Positions 25,896-33,917 of a stretch of 40,205 nt of DNA are shown piece by piece. Position 1 is the first letter of the stretch. Each line of letters begins with the position of its first letter. The notes below the pieces were generated by a model, which was given only the letters and a program-made list of their open reading frames with translations, was not told the origin of the DNA and ran no database searches. Source of the DNA: an uncultured Porphyromonadaceae bacterium (GTDB lineage Bacteria > Bacteroidota > Bacteroidia > Bacteroidales > Muribaculaceae); assembly GCA_947178215.1 (NCBI GenBank), contig CAMWXJ010000022.1:1-40205 (forward strand), read 5' to 3'. Position numbers and translations under genes: made by a program.

Positions 25896-27170
25896 TCACG
25901 CCTTGGCGCGTTCTATGGTCTGCTCGCGGTCGGGGCCTATTGACACAATCGTTATCGGGGCTCCAAGCTCGCGTTCAAGGAACGTGATATAGTCGCGGAA
26001 TTGCTGTGGGAACTCATCCTCGCTCTTCATGCCGGTCATATCGGTTTTCCAGCCGGGGAGAGTAGTGTAGACGGGTTCGATGTCTATGCCGTCGACACTG
26101 TAAGGAAATTCAGTGGTAAGTTTGCCGTCGATTTTGTAGGCGGTGCAGGCTTTGATTTCATCGAAGCCGTCGAGTACGTCGCTCTTCATCATGATGAGCT
26201 GTGTTACGCCGTCAATCATGATGGCGTAGCGGAGTGCCACAAGGTCAATCCAGCCGCATCGGCGTTCACGGCCCGTTACGGCTCCGTACTCATGGCCGAG
26301 GTCGCGTATGCGCTTGCCTGTTTCGTCGTGAAGCTCTGTTGGGAAAGGCCCGGAGCCTACACGGGTGCAGTAGGCTTTGAAGATGCCGAACACTTCACCG
26401 ATTTTATTGGGGGCGACGCCCAGGCCGGCACATGCTCCTGCGGTAATGGTATTGGATGAAGTGACAAAGGGGTAGGAGCCGAAGTCCACGTCAAGCATCG
26501 TGCCCTGTGCGCCTTCGCACAATACGCTCTTGCTTTCGGCGAGTAGTCGGTTTATGTAGTGTTCCGAGTCGATGATGTCGTAGTTGCGGAGATAGTCAAT
26601 AGCGTCGAGCCACTCTTTTTCGATCTCTGTAATGTCGGGATTCTCGCCCATGGGTGCGAGAATGGCGAGATGACGGTTGCGAGCCGCTTCATATCGCTGA
26701 TGCCAGTCGGGGAGCAGTGCATCGCCGAGACGCAGACCGTTGCGCGAGATTTTGTCGGTATATGTCGGTCCGATACCCTTGCCTGTGGTGCCAATCTTGG
26801 CGCCGCCTTTGGCGCGCTCCAATGCAGCGTCAAGAATGCGGTGGGTGGGGAGTATGAGGTGAGCCTTACGGGAAATCTTGAGCACTTTGCGCAGGTCGAT
26901 ACCTGAAGCGAGGAGCTCTTCGGCTTCTTTGCGGAAGAGAATGGGGTCGAGCACGACGCCATTGCCGATTATATTGATCTGCCCGTCCTGAAAGATGCCG
27001 GAAGGAATAGAACGCAGGACATATTTCTTGCCTTCAAATTCGAGGGTATGGCCGGCGTTGGGGCCGCCCTGGAAGCGGGCCACTACATCGTAGCGAGGTG
27101 TGAGCACGTCAACTACTTTGCCTTTACCTTCGTCGCCCCATTGGAGGCCGAGCAAAACGTCAACTTTCAT
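25896..27170 (-). CDS. purA: Adenylosuccinate synthetase
   Basis: A 424-residue GTP-dependent enzyme joining IMP and aspartate, the first step from IMP to AMP. Motifs: GLQWGDEGKGKVVD at the N-terminus (catalytic Asp13), FQGGPNAGHT (catalytic His), GTTGKGIGPTYTDK, LCEGAQGTMLDVDFGSYPFVTSS, RVGSGPFPTEL, TGRERRCGW and the closing VSIGPDREQTI. Normal length. It lies 44 bases downstream of the Fur-family gene and 53 bases upstream of the DUF1015 gene in the same direction. Confidence 0.96.
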   Translation of the reverse strand: MKVDVLLGLQWGDEGKGKVVDVLTPRYDVVARFQGGPNAGHTLEFEGKKYVLRSIPSGIFQDGQINIIGNGVVLDPILFRKEAEELLASGIDLRKVLKISRKAHLILPTHRILDAALERAKGGAKIGTTGKGIGPTYTDKISRNGLRLGDALLPDWHQRYEAARNRHLAILAPMGENPDITEIEKEWLDAIDYLRNYDIIDSEHYINRLLAESKSVLCEGAQGTMLDVDFGSYPFVTSSNTITAGACAGLGVAPNKIGEVFGIFKAYCTRVGSGPFPTELHDETGKRIRDLGHEYGAVTGRERRCGWIDLVALRYAIMIDGVTQLIMMKSDVLDGFDEIKACTAYKIDGKLTTEFPYSVDGIDIEPVYTTLPGWKTDMTGMKSEDEFPQQFRDYITFLERELGAPITIVSIGPDREQTIERAKA

Positions 27171-27214
27171 GTCTGATTGGTGATGTTTTTTTAATTATGA
27201 TGAATGTTATTTTG

Positions 27215-27721
27215 TTATCCTTGTATCGAACCCGCCTTTCGTTGGCCACGCGACGCGCAACGTCGGCATAGGCCATAGAAAACGAGCGAGACATCAGCGG
27301 CCTTAAAGCCGCGCGGGAGAGTGACTCCAGAAGTCAGGGATTCGAGAGTGAACTCCGGCTCACGGGTCTCGAAGATGTTGCCGCATTTGGTACAGACCAG
27401 ATGATGGTGCCCATGCTGCGTGCGGGAATTTCCGCCAAGGGCCGGTGCCTTTTCAAAAAGCGGGCGGTGACCGTCGATGGAAAGGCGACGCAATATGCCT
27501 ATCTTAACAAACAAATCGAGTGTCGAATATATAGTGGGGAGGCTGACATGATGCCCCGCATATTTCAAGCTGTCGGCAAGATCAAATACGGAGAAGTGTG
27601 GCTCCCGCTCTATGGCGGCATCGAGTATAAGCAACCGTTCCTGGGTCCGTCTCATGTTGTTGTGGACCAGAAACTGATCAAGCATCGCCAGGGCGGTGCG
27701 CTTAGCTCGATTGTCGATCAT
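27215..27721 (-). CDS. Fur family transcriptional regulator
   Basis: A 168-residue metal- or peroxide-responsive repressor. An N-terminal winged helix (about residues 20-85, MRRTQERLLILDAA ... VSLPTIYSTLDLFVKIGIL) is followed by a dimerisation domain with the metal segment QHGHHHLVCTKCGNIFE and a second CRRC pair near the C-terminus, which together make the structural CxxC-CxxC zinc site. Whether it is Fur, PerR or Zur cannot be decided by eye. I choose the ATG at 27721 (MIDNRAK): an in-frame start at 27751 would lie inside the -7 promoter element at 27749-27756. It precedes purA, an unusual companion. Confidence 0.9.
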   Translation of the reverse strand: MIDNRAKRTALAMLDQFLVHNNMRRTQERLLILDAAIEREPHFSVFDLADSLKYAGHHVSLPTIYSTLDLFVKIGILRRLSIDGHRPLFEKAPALGGNSRTQHGHHHLVCTKCGNIFETREPEFTLESLTSGVTLPRGFKAADVSLVFYGLCRRCASRGQRKAGSIQG

Positions 27722-27748
27722 TGGTTGTGGCTGTATAGCTTTGTGCCA

Positions 27749-27780
27749 CAAAAATAGTCATAATAATTTTAATCGCCAAA
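27749..27780 (-). promoter_or_regulatory. Promoter of the Fur-family gene
   Basis: Minus strand: TTTG (27777-27780), a 20-base spacer, TATTTTTG (27749-27756). Full match to TTTG-N19-20-TAnnTTTG. Predicted leader about 20 bases. The spacing fixes the start codon of the downstream gene at 27721. The surrounding gap 27722-27873 holds nothing else I recognise. Confidence 0.65.
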
Positions 27781-27873
27781 CTCCAAAAGCCATTCCTTAT
27801 TAATAATTTCAGGCGACAGATGAAATCAGGTGGCACATATGGGCGCGGGAACTACAATAAATATATAGGAGAA

Positions 27874-28422
27874 TCACGGTTGGCGTTCCGGCACGAACGC
27901 CTGAAATGAATTGTCGGAATAATAGACAATGATGTTTACGATTTTTTTGGTGCTGTCGCCTGGGAGAGCTATGGATTGAAGGCCGCCGATGCCGCAGACG
28001 GTATTCTGCTGTGGGGTGTCACTGGAAATATCGGCCGAGATTTCGATTTCATCGTCATTGACACGTTCTGAATTATCTGCTTCAAAATCCGAGATTTCGT
28101 CGAACTGTAATACTTGCGGCGTATAAGGTTGTTCAACTGGCTGTTGCGAGTCTGCGGAGTCGGATTTTGACGTAGTTTGAGGCTCTGAGAATGCGATATT
28201 TTTATTGACAAGCATCTCTCCCTGTCCAAACATCAGCCATAAGACGTTGAGCTCAGGGAAGGCATCGTGGATTTTTGTGATGAGTTCGTTGCTCACTTTC
28301 TTGTTTCGTCCGCTGAGGAGCTGAGAGAAGGTGGGACGGGGGATGTTGCATGCGTCGGCAAACTGGGTTACCGGCATAGCAATGCTTTCGATATATGTTT
28401 TCAGACGTGAAACTAAATCCAT
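27874..28422 (-). CDS. Helix-turn-helix transcriptional regulator with acidic linker
   Basis: A 182-residue regulator. Residues 1-70 form a lambda-repressor-like HTH (SRLKTYIESIAMPVTQFADA, then IPRPTFSQLLSGRNKKVSNE, then LNVLWLMFGQGEMLV). Residues 75-145 are Ser/Gln/Asp/Glu-rich and probably disordered. The last 25 residues (KKIVNIIVYYSDNSFQAFVP) form a short beta-type segment common in Bacteroidetes HTH regulators of this design. The start is the ATG at 28422, about 14 bases after the predicted transcription start, so the longer open frame is discounted. The upstream region is unusually rich in TTTGCA words that may be its own sites; that is inference. Targets are unknown. Confidence 0.82.
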   Translation of the reverse strand: MDLVSRLKTYIESIAMPVTQFADACNIPRPTFSQLLSGRNKKVSNELITKIHDAFPELNVLWLMFGQGEMLVNKNIAFSEPQTTSKSDSADSQQPVEQPYTPQVLQFDEISDFEADNSERVNDDEIEISADISSDTPQQNTVCGIGGLQSIALPGDSTKKIVNIIVYYSDNSFQAFVPERQP

Positions 28423-28441
28423 GGTGTCGGTGATTACGGAT

Positions 28442-28474
28442 GCAAATGTAAGCACTATGATTGGAATATGCAAA
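28442..28474 (-). promoter_or_regulatory. Promoter of the HTH regulator gene
   Basis: Minus strand: TTTG (28471-28474), a 20-base spacer, TACATTTGC (28442-28450). Full consensus match. Expected leader before the ATG at 28422 is about 14 bases. Confidence 0.7.
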
Positions 28475-29160
28475 TTTTGCGTCAATTTTGTGAATTGCGA
28501 ATACAGTGCATCAGTTTTTCTTTTGGAATTTGCAAATGAGTAGACATAGTATGATTCCCGTTCGATCAACAAAAACCAACTGCAATATGACGATGGTAGA
28601 GCAGGGGATTAACAGTTATAATCAATCTTTAAGATTTGCCCATAACTATTGTGAAAGAACAACCATTAAATGCAACATCAGGGGATAATGCTGTTAAAAT
28701 CGAGCGCAACCGTGTTAAAATTTAGAATATCGATTTAAGATGATTAGACAAAGTGCTGGCAGCAAGGGCGCTAATAAATATGTTAACAATAGTTAATAAT
28801 ACGGTGATTATATGAAAGTTGTCGGATGCAAACGAGTATTGGGCGATTGTTAAATGCAAATTTTGTCGGTCCGGATGGATTTGCGTTATTTAATAGTACT
28901 GAATTTGCAGATGTAATTGGATGAATTTTTCCTGTTTGCATTATTGAATTATTCAAATGTAACTACTGGGTTGCGGTTGCAATCAACTCGCGTTGTTGTT
29001 TTGCAAAGTATGTATGCGTTTGCAAGTATGATAATGCTTGCGGTGTAGGTTTGAGCACTATCATCTATCTATAAAACGATCGGTGAAATTGCTTAGTTGG
29101 TTTAAGCAACGTTAAAACTCCCCAATATATAGCGAGTTAACATTTAAAAACATAGGCCTA
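28475..29160. other. AT-rich region without genes, dense in TTTGCA words
   Basis: About 690 bases without a credible coding frame and visibly more AT-rich than its neighbours. With the adjoining promoter (from 28441) it holds eleven TTTGCA or TGCAAA words (28441, 28469, 28529, 28531, 28827, 28855, 28904, 28935, 29000, 29002, 29019), including the 10-bp palindrome ATTTGCAAAT at 28528-28537. Two GTTAAAAT repeats lie 21 bases apart (28693, 28714). Short hairpins occur near its right end (29091-29111, 29111-29141). A TAGGTTTG at 29046-29053 on the plus strand is a weak promoter candidate. Confidence 0.55.
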
Positions 29161-29167
29161 ACTTACA

Positions 29168-29246
29168 TTTTAAGCCTCTGAGAGCAGCATTATTTGATTC
29201 GACTCATAACTCATGTCGAAACAAATGCGCTCTCAGGGGCTTAAAA
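29168..29246. repeat. 79-base inverted-repeat element
   Basis: An 18-bp terminal inverted repeat (29168-29185 with 29229-29246, one G-T pair; outer bases TTTTAAGCC and GGCTTAAAA) encloses an inner hairpin TTCGAC/GTCGAA with TTTG/CAAA. The whole can fold into one long stem. ACA flanks it on both sides. It may be a bidirectional transcription end, or a small mobile or REP-like repeat. Its arm core resembles the hairpin at 18263-18297. Confidence 0.55.
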
Positions 29247-29250
29247 ACAA

Positions 29251-29294
29251 TGTTGTCGTGACTGCCTGGGATCCCAGGGACTGTCGCGACAACA
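29251..29294 (-). terminator. Terminator of the carbonic anhydrase gene
   Basis: Stem TGTTGTCG/CGACAACA enclosing the palindrome CCTGGGATCCCAGG. On the minus strand it is followed by TTGTTTTTAAG, giving a good U-tract. It starts 27 bases after the carbonic anhydrase stop codon. Confidence 0.75.
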
Positions 29295-29321
29295 TCAGAT
29301 GTTTATTTCACACTGTCAATG

Positions 29322-29861
29322 TCAAAGGGGCGAAAGAAGTCCTGTGAGGGAATTCATGATATAGCCGGCGCAGCGGATGTCGTGAGGCATTAGCGGATGA
29401 TTGCATATAAGATCGACGGTCTCCTTTACGGCAACCTCTGTGTCTTCGAAACCGTGGAGCCAGCTGTCGAGGTCTATTCCGCAATGGCGCATAAGGGTTA
29501 TATGCTCGTCGCTCACTCCACGCTGCTTCATGAGCTGGAGCATCTCTGTGGCGTTCATTCCTTGAACGCCACAGCCTGTATGTCCGATGACCATAATTTC
29601 GGTTACTCCAAGCTCATATACGGCAACAAGAAGAGAGCGCATGGTCGAGTCGAAAGGATTGGTAATGGTTCCTCCCGCGTTCTTGATCATCTTTACGTCG
29701 CCATTGCGTATTCCGAGTGCGGCCGGAAGCAATTCAACTAATCGTGTGTCCATGCAGGTGACTATTGCAATCTTTTTATCCGGATATTTTGATGTGGTGA
29801 AGCGCTCGTATTCATTGCGCTCGACAAAGCTCTTGTTGTAGCTCAGTATTTCGTCTATCAT
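29322..29861 (-). CDS. Beta-class carbonic anhydrase
   Basis: A 179-residue zinc enzyme interconverting CO2 and bicarbonate. The zinc ligands are Cys36 (in TCMDTR, with the Asp38-Arg40 dyad), His94 and Cys97 (in IGHTGCGV). NAGGTITNPFDSTMRSLLVAVYELGV is the conserved helix. This is the short form, lacking long N-terminal helices. I choose the ATG at 29861 (MIDEIL), about 35 bases after the predicted transcription start, over the longer frame. It has its own promoter and terminator, so it is a single-gene unit; bicarbonate supply for carboxylation is the usual role. Confidence 0.93.
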   Translation of the reverse strand: MIDEILSYNKSFVERNEYERFTTSKYPDKKIAIVTCMDTRLVELLPAALGIRNGDVKMIKNAGGTITNPFDSTMRSLLVAVYELGVTEIMVIGHTGCGVQGMNATEMLQLMKQRGVSDEHITLMRHCGIDLDSWLHGFEDTEVAVKETVDLICNHPLMPHDIRCAGYIMNSLTGLLSPL

Positions 29862-29901
29862 GACTGTGGGCTTATTATTAAAGATGTTCCGATTAGAATG
29901 C

Positions 29902-29956
29902 GCAAACTTACAAAAGATTTGCATCATGAGCAAGCCAATTATTTAACTAATTAGTT
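29902..29956 (-). promoter_or_regulatory. Carbonic anhydrase promoter with upstream palindrome
   Basis: Minus strand: TTGC (29930-29933), a 19-base spacer, TAAGTTTGC (29902-29910). A perfect 12-bp palindrome AACTAATTAGTT (29945-29956) lies just upstream of the -33 element, where an activator or repressor could bind. No regulator is assigned. Confidence 0.55.
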
Positions 29957-30093
29957 CGAAAATCACAGTCTCTTTGAAAGCACCGTCTCCTGTGACGAAA
30001 TGCGCATAATCACTATTATGTTAAATAGAGATACGGGATATCCGGAAAATTCATATTAATCATGCCCTATTTAAGCCATCTGCGCCGAAACAT

Positions 30094-30125
30094 TTTCATG
30101 CTGGCAGCATTTTGCGTACCTTTGC
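30094..30125 (+). promoter_or_regulatory. Promoter of queD-queE
   Basis: TTTC (30094-30097), a 19-base spacer, TACCTTTGC (30117-30125). Expected leader about 15 bases before the queD ATG at 30147, leaving no room for a leader riboswitch. Confidence 0.6.
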
Positions 30126-30146
30126 CTCGTCATTAAGATTTTGCCT

Positions 30147-30500
30147 ATGTATTACGTATCTAAGCGTCTTGAAATAGCCGGCTCGCACCAGTTGACTCTG
30201 TCGTATGAGAGCCAATGCTCCAATATCCACGGCCACAACTGGATAATAACCGTTTTCTGCAAGGCTGAGCATCTTAACTCAGATGGAATGGTGTGCGACT
30301 TCAAGCATATCAAGGACAAGATTCACGGCCAACTCGACCACCGTCACTTCAACGATGTAATCCCCTTTAATCCCACAGCCGAGAATATTGCACGTTGGGT
30401 CACAGAACAATTCCCTGAGTGCTATAAGGTTATAGTACAGGAAAGTGAGGGTAATATGGCCATGTATGTCAAGGACGACACCGACCCCGGAGCTTTATGA
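30147..30500 (+). CDS. queD: 6-carboxy-5,6,7,8-tetrahydropterin synthase (QueD)
   Basis: A 117-residue enzyme of the queuosine pathway, turning dihydroneopterin triphosphate into 6-carboxytetrahydropterin. The zinc ligands are His14 (in AGSHQL) and His28 and His30 (in NIHGHNW); Cys24 (SQCSN) is the catalytic cysteine; VCDFKHIK and LDHRHFND are family motifs; the Glu in VQESEGN completes the site. Start chosen at the ATG at 30147; a TTG two codons earlier is possible. Its stop overlaps the queE start by four bases (ATGA), so the two are co-translated. Confidence 0.94.
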   Translation: MYYVSKRLEIAGSHQLTLSYESQCSNIHGHNWIITVFCKAEHLNSDGMVCDFKHIKDKIHGQLDHRHFNDVIPFNPTAENIARWVTEQFPECYKVIVQESEGNMAMYVKDDTDPGAL

Positions 30501-31069
30501 AAATCAACGAGATATTCTACTCACTCCAAGGCGAGGGCTATTTCAGTGGCACCCCTGCCGTCTTTATCCGTTTGTCGGGGTGTAATCTGAAATGTACGTT
30601 TTGTGACACACAACATGAGGACGGCCGTGTGATGACCGAAGCTGAGATTATCGAGCAGATAAAGCATTATCCGACCAAGCATGTTATAATTACCGGCGGG
30701 GAGCCCTCGCTTCAATTAACAACTGAATTTGTCGGCCTGCTCCACGACAACGGCTACTTCGTACAGGTCGAGACCAACGGTACGCGTACACTCCCCTCCA
30801 ATGTTGACTGGATTACATGCTCGCCGAAGTCGGCACCGGTTGTCCACAACGCCGTAAATGAAATAAAGCTTGTATATGAACCCGGCGGCTCACCCGAAGC
30901 TATCAGACGCGCTTTGTCGATTAAAGCCGACCAATATTACCTACAACCCTGCGATGTGGGCGACAAGGCTAAAAATGCGCATATTATAGCAGAGTGCATC
31001 GATTATATCAAGTCCAATCCCTGTTGGCGCCTCTCGTTGCAGACACATAAGATTCTCAATATTCGCTAA
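30497..31069 (+). CDS. queE: 7-carboxy-7-deazaguanine synthase (QueE, radical SAM)
   Basis: A 190-residue radical SAM enzyme that contracts the QueD product to 7-carboxy-7-deazaguanine. The cluster motif is C-x3-C-x2-C with Cys29, Cys33 and Cys36 (SGCNLKCTFCDTQH). SLQGEGYFSGTPAVFIRL at the N-terminus is the QueE hallmark; HVIITGGEPSLQ binds SAM; VETNGT and WITCSPKS follow. Overlaps queD by four bases. queC and queF are not in the window. The gene ends just before a strong hairpin. Confidence 0.95.
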   Translation: MKINEIFYSLQGEGYFSGTPAVFIRLSGCNLKCTFCDTQHEDGRVMTEAEIIEQIKHYPTKHVIITGGEPSLQLTTEFVGLLHDNGYFVQVETNGTRTLPSNVDWITCSPKSAPVVHNAVNEIKLVYEPGGSPEAIRRALSIKADQYYLQPCDVGDKAKNAHIIAECIDYIKSNPCWRLSLQTHKILNIR

Positions 31070-31084
31070 ACCGATAAAATGATT

Positions 31085-31137
31085 GCAACACAAGCAAGCC
31101 GTTGTCACACATCGCGACAACGGCTTGCTTGTGTTGC
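31085..31137. terminator. 22-bp perfect hairpin between queE and the MBL gene
   Basis: Arms 31085-31106 and 31116-31137 are perfectly complementary over 22 bp with a 9-base loop. It lies between two convergent genes, 15 bases after the queE stop and 28 bases from the MBL stop, so it probably ends both transcripts. No long T-run on either side. Confidence 0.7.
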
Positions 31138-31165
31138 AGAATTATGCCTTAAAAAGGCGTCGGGG

Positions 31166-31804
31166 TCATACCCATGGATTGGAGCGTTCCATAGCAACAG
31201 AGGTCGACGGGCCGTGACCGGGCAGCACTGTGGTGTCGGCCGGGAGAGTAAGCAGATTGGCGCGGATAGAGCGACGCAGTTCGTCGCCGTTGCCACCGGG
31301 GAGGTCTGTGCGGCCGATACTGCCACGGAACAGAGCGTCGCCGGTAAGAACGAAGCGATCCTTGGCGCAATAAAGCGCTATTGAACCCGGAGTGTGTCCG
31401 GGCACAGCAATTACTTTCAACTCCCCTTCTCCAATTTTTATGGTGTCGCCGGCATGCAGTTCTTTGCCTATGGTGAGCGGCGCGAGATTAGCGAAGTCAA
31501 GATGAAACAGTCGTGCCTGTGCCACACGGTCCTTGCCGAGGAAGTCGTCGGGAGCGGCGGCTTCGAGATCGAGACCATACGTTGAGCTCACGAATGTGTC
31601 GCCAAGTGTGTGGTCGAGGTGCAGATGGGTATTGATAAGGTGGACCGGATGAAGACCGTTTGAGGTGATGAAGTCGGCAAGTACTTTCTCCTCGTCGGAA
31701 GTTTGCATGCCTGGGTCCACGATAGCGGCGTCAAGAGTTTCCGGGTCCCATAATATATAGGTATTCTCACCAAATAGATTAAATTCAAATCGGGCAATCT
31801 TCAT
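31166..31804 (-). CDS. MBL-fold metallo-hydrolase (glyoxalase II-like)
   Basis: A 212-residue hydrolase with a binuclear metal site: NTHLHLDHTLGD (His60, His62, Asp64, His65), VPGHTPGS, LTGDALF and the final LPGHGPST. The layout matches small glyoxalase II-like or YcbL-type hydrolases; the real substrate may be a thioester or another ester, and cannot be read off. It begins 30 bases after the pullulanase stop, as the last gene of a three-gene unit. The carbohydrate link is by position only. Confidence 0.85.
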   Translation of the reverse strand: MKIARFEFNLFGENTYILWDPETLDAAIVDPGMQTSDEEKVLADFITSNGLHPVHLINTHLHLDHTLGDTFVSSTYGLDLEAAAPDDFLGKDRVAQARLFHLDFANLAPLTIGKELHAGDTIKIGEGELKVIAVPGHTPGSIALYCAKDRFVLTGDALFRGSIGRTDLPGGNGDELRRSIRANLLTLPADTTVLPGHGPSTSVAMERSNPWV

Positions 31805-31834
31805 CAGTCGTATGATTTTTGTCAGTTAATGTTA

Positions 31835-33883
31835 TTACTTTGTCTTTGTTGCCGGACGGGCAAGGATGAGGGCTGAACGCGGCGCTACCGTCACATTACC
31901 GCCTCGCGAGGAGCGTACACGGCCCTCGGAATCAAGGAGCCCATCTGCGCGGAGGTTGCCGTCGTCGGCCACCACTATCCACTCCCCTTTCGGCACTTTT
32001 ATTGAGCGGGGCTCGTCGGAACCATTGAACGCCACACGGATTGTGTGCCATTCGTCCCCCATGGCCCGGCCATTGAGGGTGTAATCAATAAGCAGTGGAG
32101 TGTTACGGGTGTCTTCGAATTTCAGATTCCGCGCGATCTCGTCGGCTTTCGTCATGCGGAAAGCTGGATGAGCCTTCCGCAGCGCTATGAGTTCGCGATA
32201 ATAGTCGAACTGCGATGCGTTGCGTGTCTTCAACTCCCAGTCAATCGCGTTGATTGAGTCGGGGCTCTTGTAAGAGTTGTGCACCCCCTTTTTGTCTCGG
32301 AACACTTCTTCGCCGGCAAACATGAAAGGCGTGCCCTGGGAGGTGAACACGATAGTCTGGGCCAGACGGGCGGCGCGCTGTCGCTCCTCTTCTGTTGACT
32401 CGGGCATAGATACCGCGAGCTTGTCGGTGAGCGACAAGTCGTCGTGACACGACACATAATTGATTATCTGCGTAGGTGCAGATGCGTAGGCAAACTTTGA
32501 GTTGTTGCCTTTTGAATAATCAACCTGCGGGTGAGCAGTAGAAGCCACAATGCCTATCTTTACAGTCTCTTCATTGCCCATTTTGCCGGTAGCGAAACCG
32601 CGGTCAGAGGCATCGGAATAATGCCCTTTCACTGCGTCACGAATATCATCGGAGAACACCGCCACGCCATTCATCTTAGCCACATTCTCTTTCAGGGCGC
32701 GACGGTCGGCCGCGAGAGGCGAGGCGCCTGCCGTCCATCCCTCGCCATAGACAAATATGTCGGGATTGATTTCATGCAGACGGCTCACCACGTCGTTCAT
32801 CGTCTCAATGTCGTGTATGGCCATGAGATCAAAACGAAAGCCGTCGATGTGGTATTCCTTTGCCCAGTAAGCCGCGGAGTTGACGATATAGTCGTGCATC
32901 ATCTTGCGGTCGGATGCCGTTTCGTTACCGCATCCTGAGGCGTCGGAATAGCTGCCGTCAGGGTTATGGCGATAGAAATATCCGGGCGCCGTGAGCGAGA
33001 AGTTGGAGTCGTCGTTGTTGGCAGTGTGGTTGTATACCACATCCATCACCACGCCGATGCCCGCGTCGTGCAGAGCCTTCACCATACGCTTCATCTCTCT
33101 CACTCTCGCCGCGGGATTGGCCGGGTCGGTCGAGTAGGAACCTTCGGGGGCGTTATAGTTCCAGGGGTCGTAGCCCCAATTGTAGGTGTTAGCCTGAAGA
33201 TTAGCTTCGTCTACACTGTTGTAGTCGTAACTCGGGAGAATATGCACGTGTGTGACGCCAAGCTCTTTCAGATGGTCGATGCCGGTGGCAAGACCCGAAG
33301 GATTGTGTGTGCCGTTTTCAGTAAGCGCAAGAAATTTTCCCTTGTGCACTATTCCCGACGACGGGTCGACCGAGAAGTCGCGATGATGCATCTCGTAGAT
33401 TACGGCGTCGGTGATTGCTGCGAGTGAGGGACCACGGTCGTCGGCCCATCCCTCGGGATTAGTATCGCTGAAATCTATTATGGCGGCGCGTTCGCCGTTG
33501 GTGCCGACAGCCTTGGCCCATATACCGGGCGTTTCGTTGAGCCATGCACCGCGATAGTTTATGGCGAAGGTATAGAATTTGCCATAAAGCCCGCTGTTGA
33601 GTTCGGCGGTCCACGTACCGGCAGTGTCGCGTTTCATGCCAATCACGCGCTCCGGCTTTGAGTTTCGGTCGGTGGGATATATCATCACCCTTACACTGTC
33701 GGCCTCAGGACTCCAAAGGCGGAAACGGGTGGAAGTTGTGGTGGCTGTGAGCTCGAGGTCATCGCCGCCATAGGCCGGCAACGCGTCAAGCACAGCGTCG
33801 GGTGAATGAGGGAGTGCGGCATCAGCGGCAAGCGGTATGGCGCTTACACCGCAGAGAACGGCTCCGAGGGTAATCAGTTTCAT
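31835..33883 (-). CDS. Exported type I pullulanase (GH13)
   Basis: A 682-residue debranching enzyme cleaving alpha-1,6 links in pullulan, starch or glycogen. It has a signal peptide (about residues 1-22, ending LAADA), an N-terminal CBM48/E-set region (about 50-145), and the GH13 barrel with the pullulanase signature YNWGYDP (234-240), VVYNHT, the nucleophile Asp352 in GFRFDLMA, the acid Glu381 in VYGEGW and the transition-state Asp in SCHDDLSL (about 481). A C-terminal beta domain closes it. It looks soluble and periplasmic or surface-exposed; no clear lipobox. It lies 34 bases downstream of the small sorting-domain protein gene. Confidence 0.92.
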   Translation of the reverse strand: MKLITLGAVLCGVSAIPLAADAALPHSPDAVLDALPAYGGDDLELTATTTSTRFRLWSPEADSVRVMIYPTDRNSKPERVIGMKRDTAGTWTAELNSGLYGKFYTFAINYRGAWLNETPGIWAKAVGTNGERAAIIDFSDTNPEGWADDRGPSLAAITDAVIYEMHHRDFSVDPSSGIVHKGKFLALTENGTHNPSGLATGIDHLKELGVTHVHILPSYDYNSVDEANLQANTYNWGYDPWNYNAPEGSYSTDPANPAARVREMKRMVKALHDAGIGVVMDVVYNHTANNDDSNFSLTAPGYFYRHNPDGSYSDASGCGNETASDRKMMHDYIVNSAAYWAKEYHIDGFRFDLMAIHDIETMNDVVSRLHEINPDIFVYGEGWTAGASPLAADRRALKENVAKMNGVAVFSDDIRDAVKGHYSDASDRGFATGKMGNEETVKIGIVASTAHPQVDYSKGNNSKFAYASAPTQIINYVSCHDDLSLTDKLAVSMPESTEEERQRAARLAQTIVFTSQGTPFMFAGEEVFRDKKGVHNSYKSPDSINAIDWELKTRNASQFDYYRELIALRKAHPAFRMTKADEIARNLKFEDTRNTPLLIDYTLNGRAMGDEWHTIRVAFNGSDEPRSIKVPKGEWIVVADDGNLRADGLLDSEGRVRSSRGGNVTVAPRSALILARPATKTK

Positions 33884-33917
33884 CGGTGTGTAAAGAAATA
33901 TTGTAAGTATGTATAGT

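Noticed and set aside
28506-28688. 60-codon plus-strand frame in the AT-rich region
   Set aside because: No ribosome site, biased composition and no family similarity.
29046-29246. Possible second small RNA from TAGGTTTG to the 79-base inverted repeat
   Set aside because: No -33 element at the right spacing and no T-tract at the end; hairpins are present but the case is too weak for a feature.
31079-31384. Open frame across the 22-bp hairpin
   Set aside because: It is formed by the palindromic terminator and the complement of the MBL gene.
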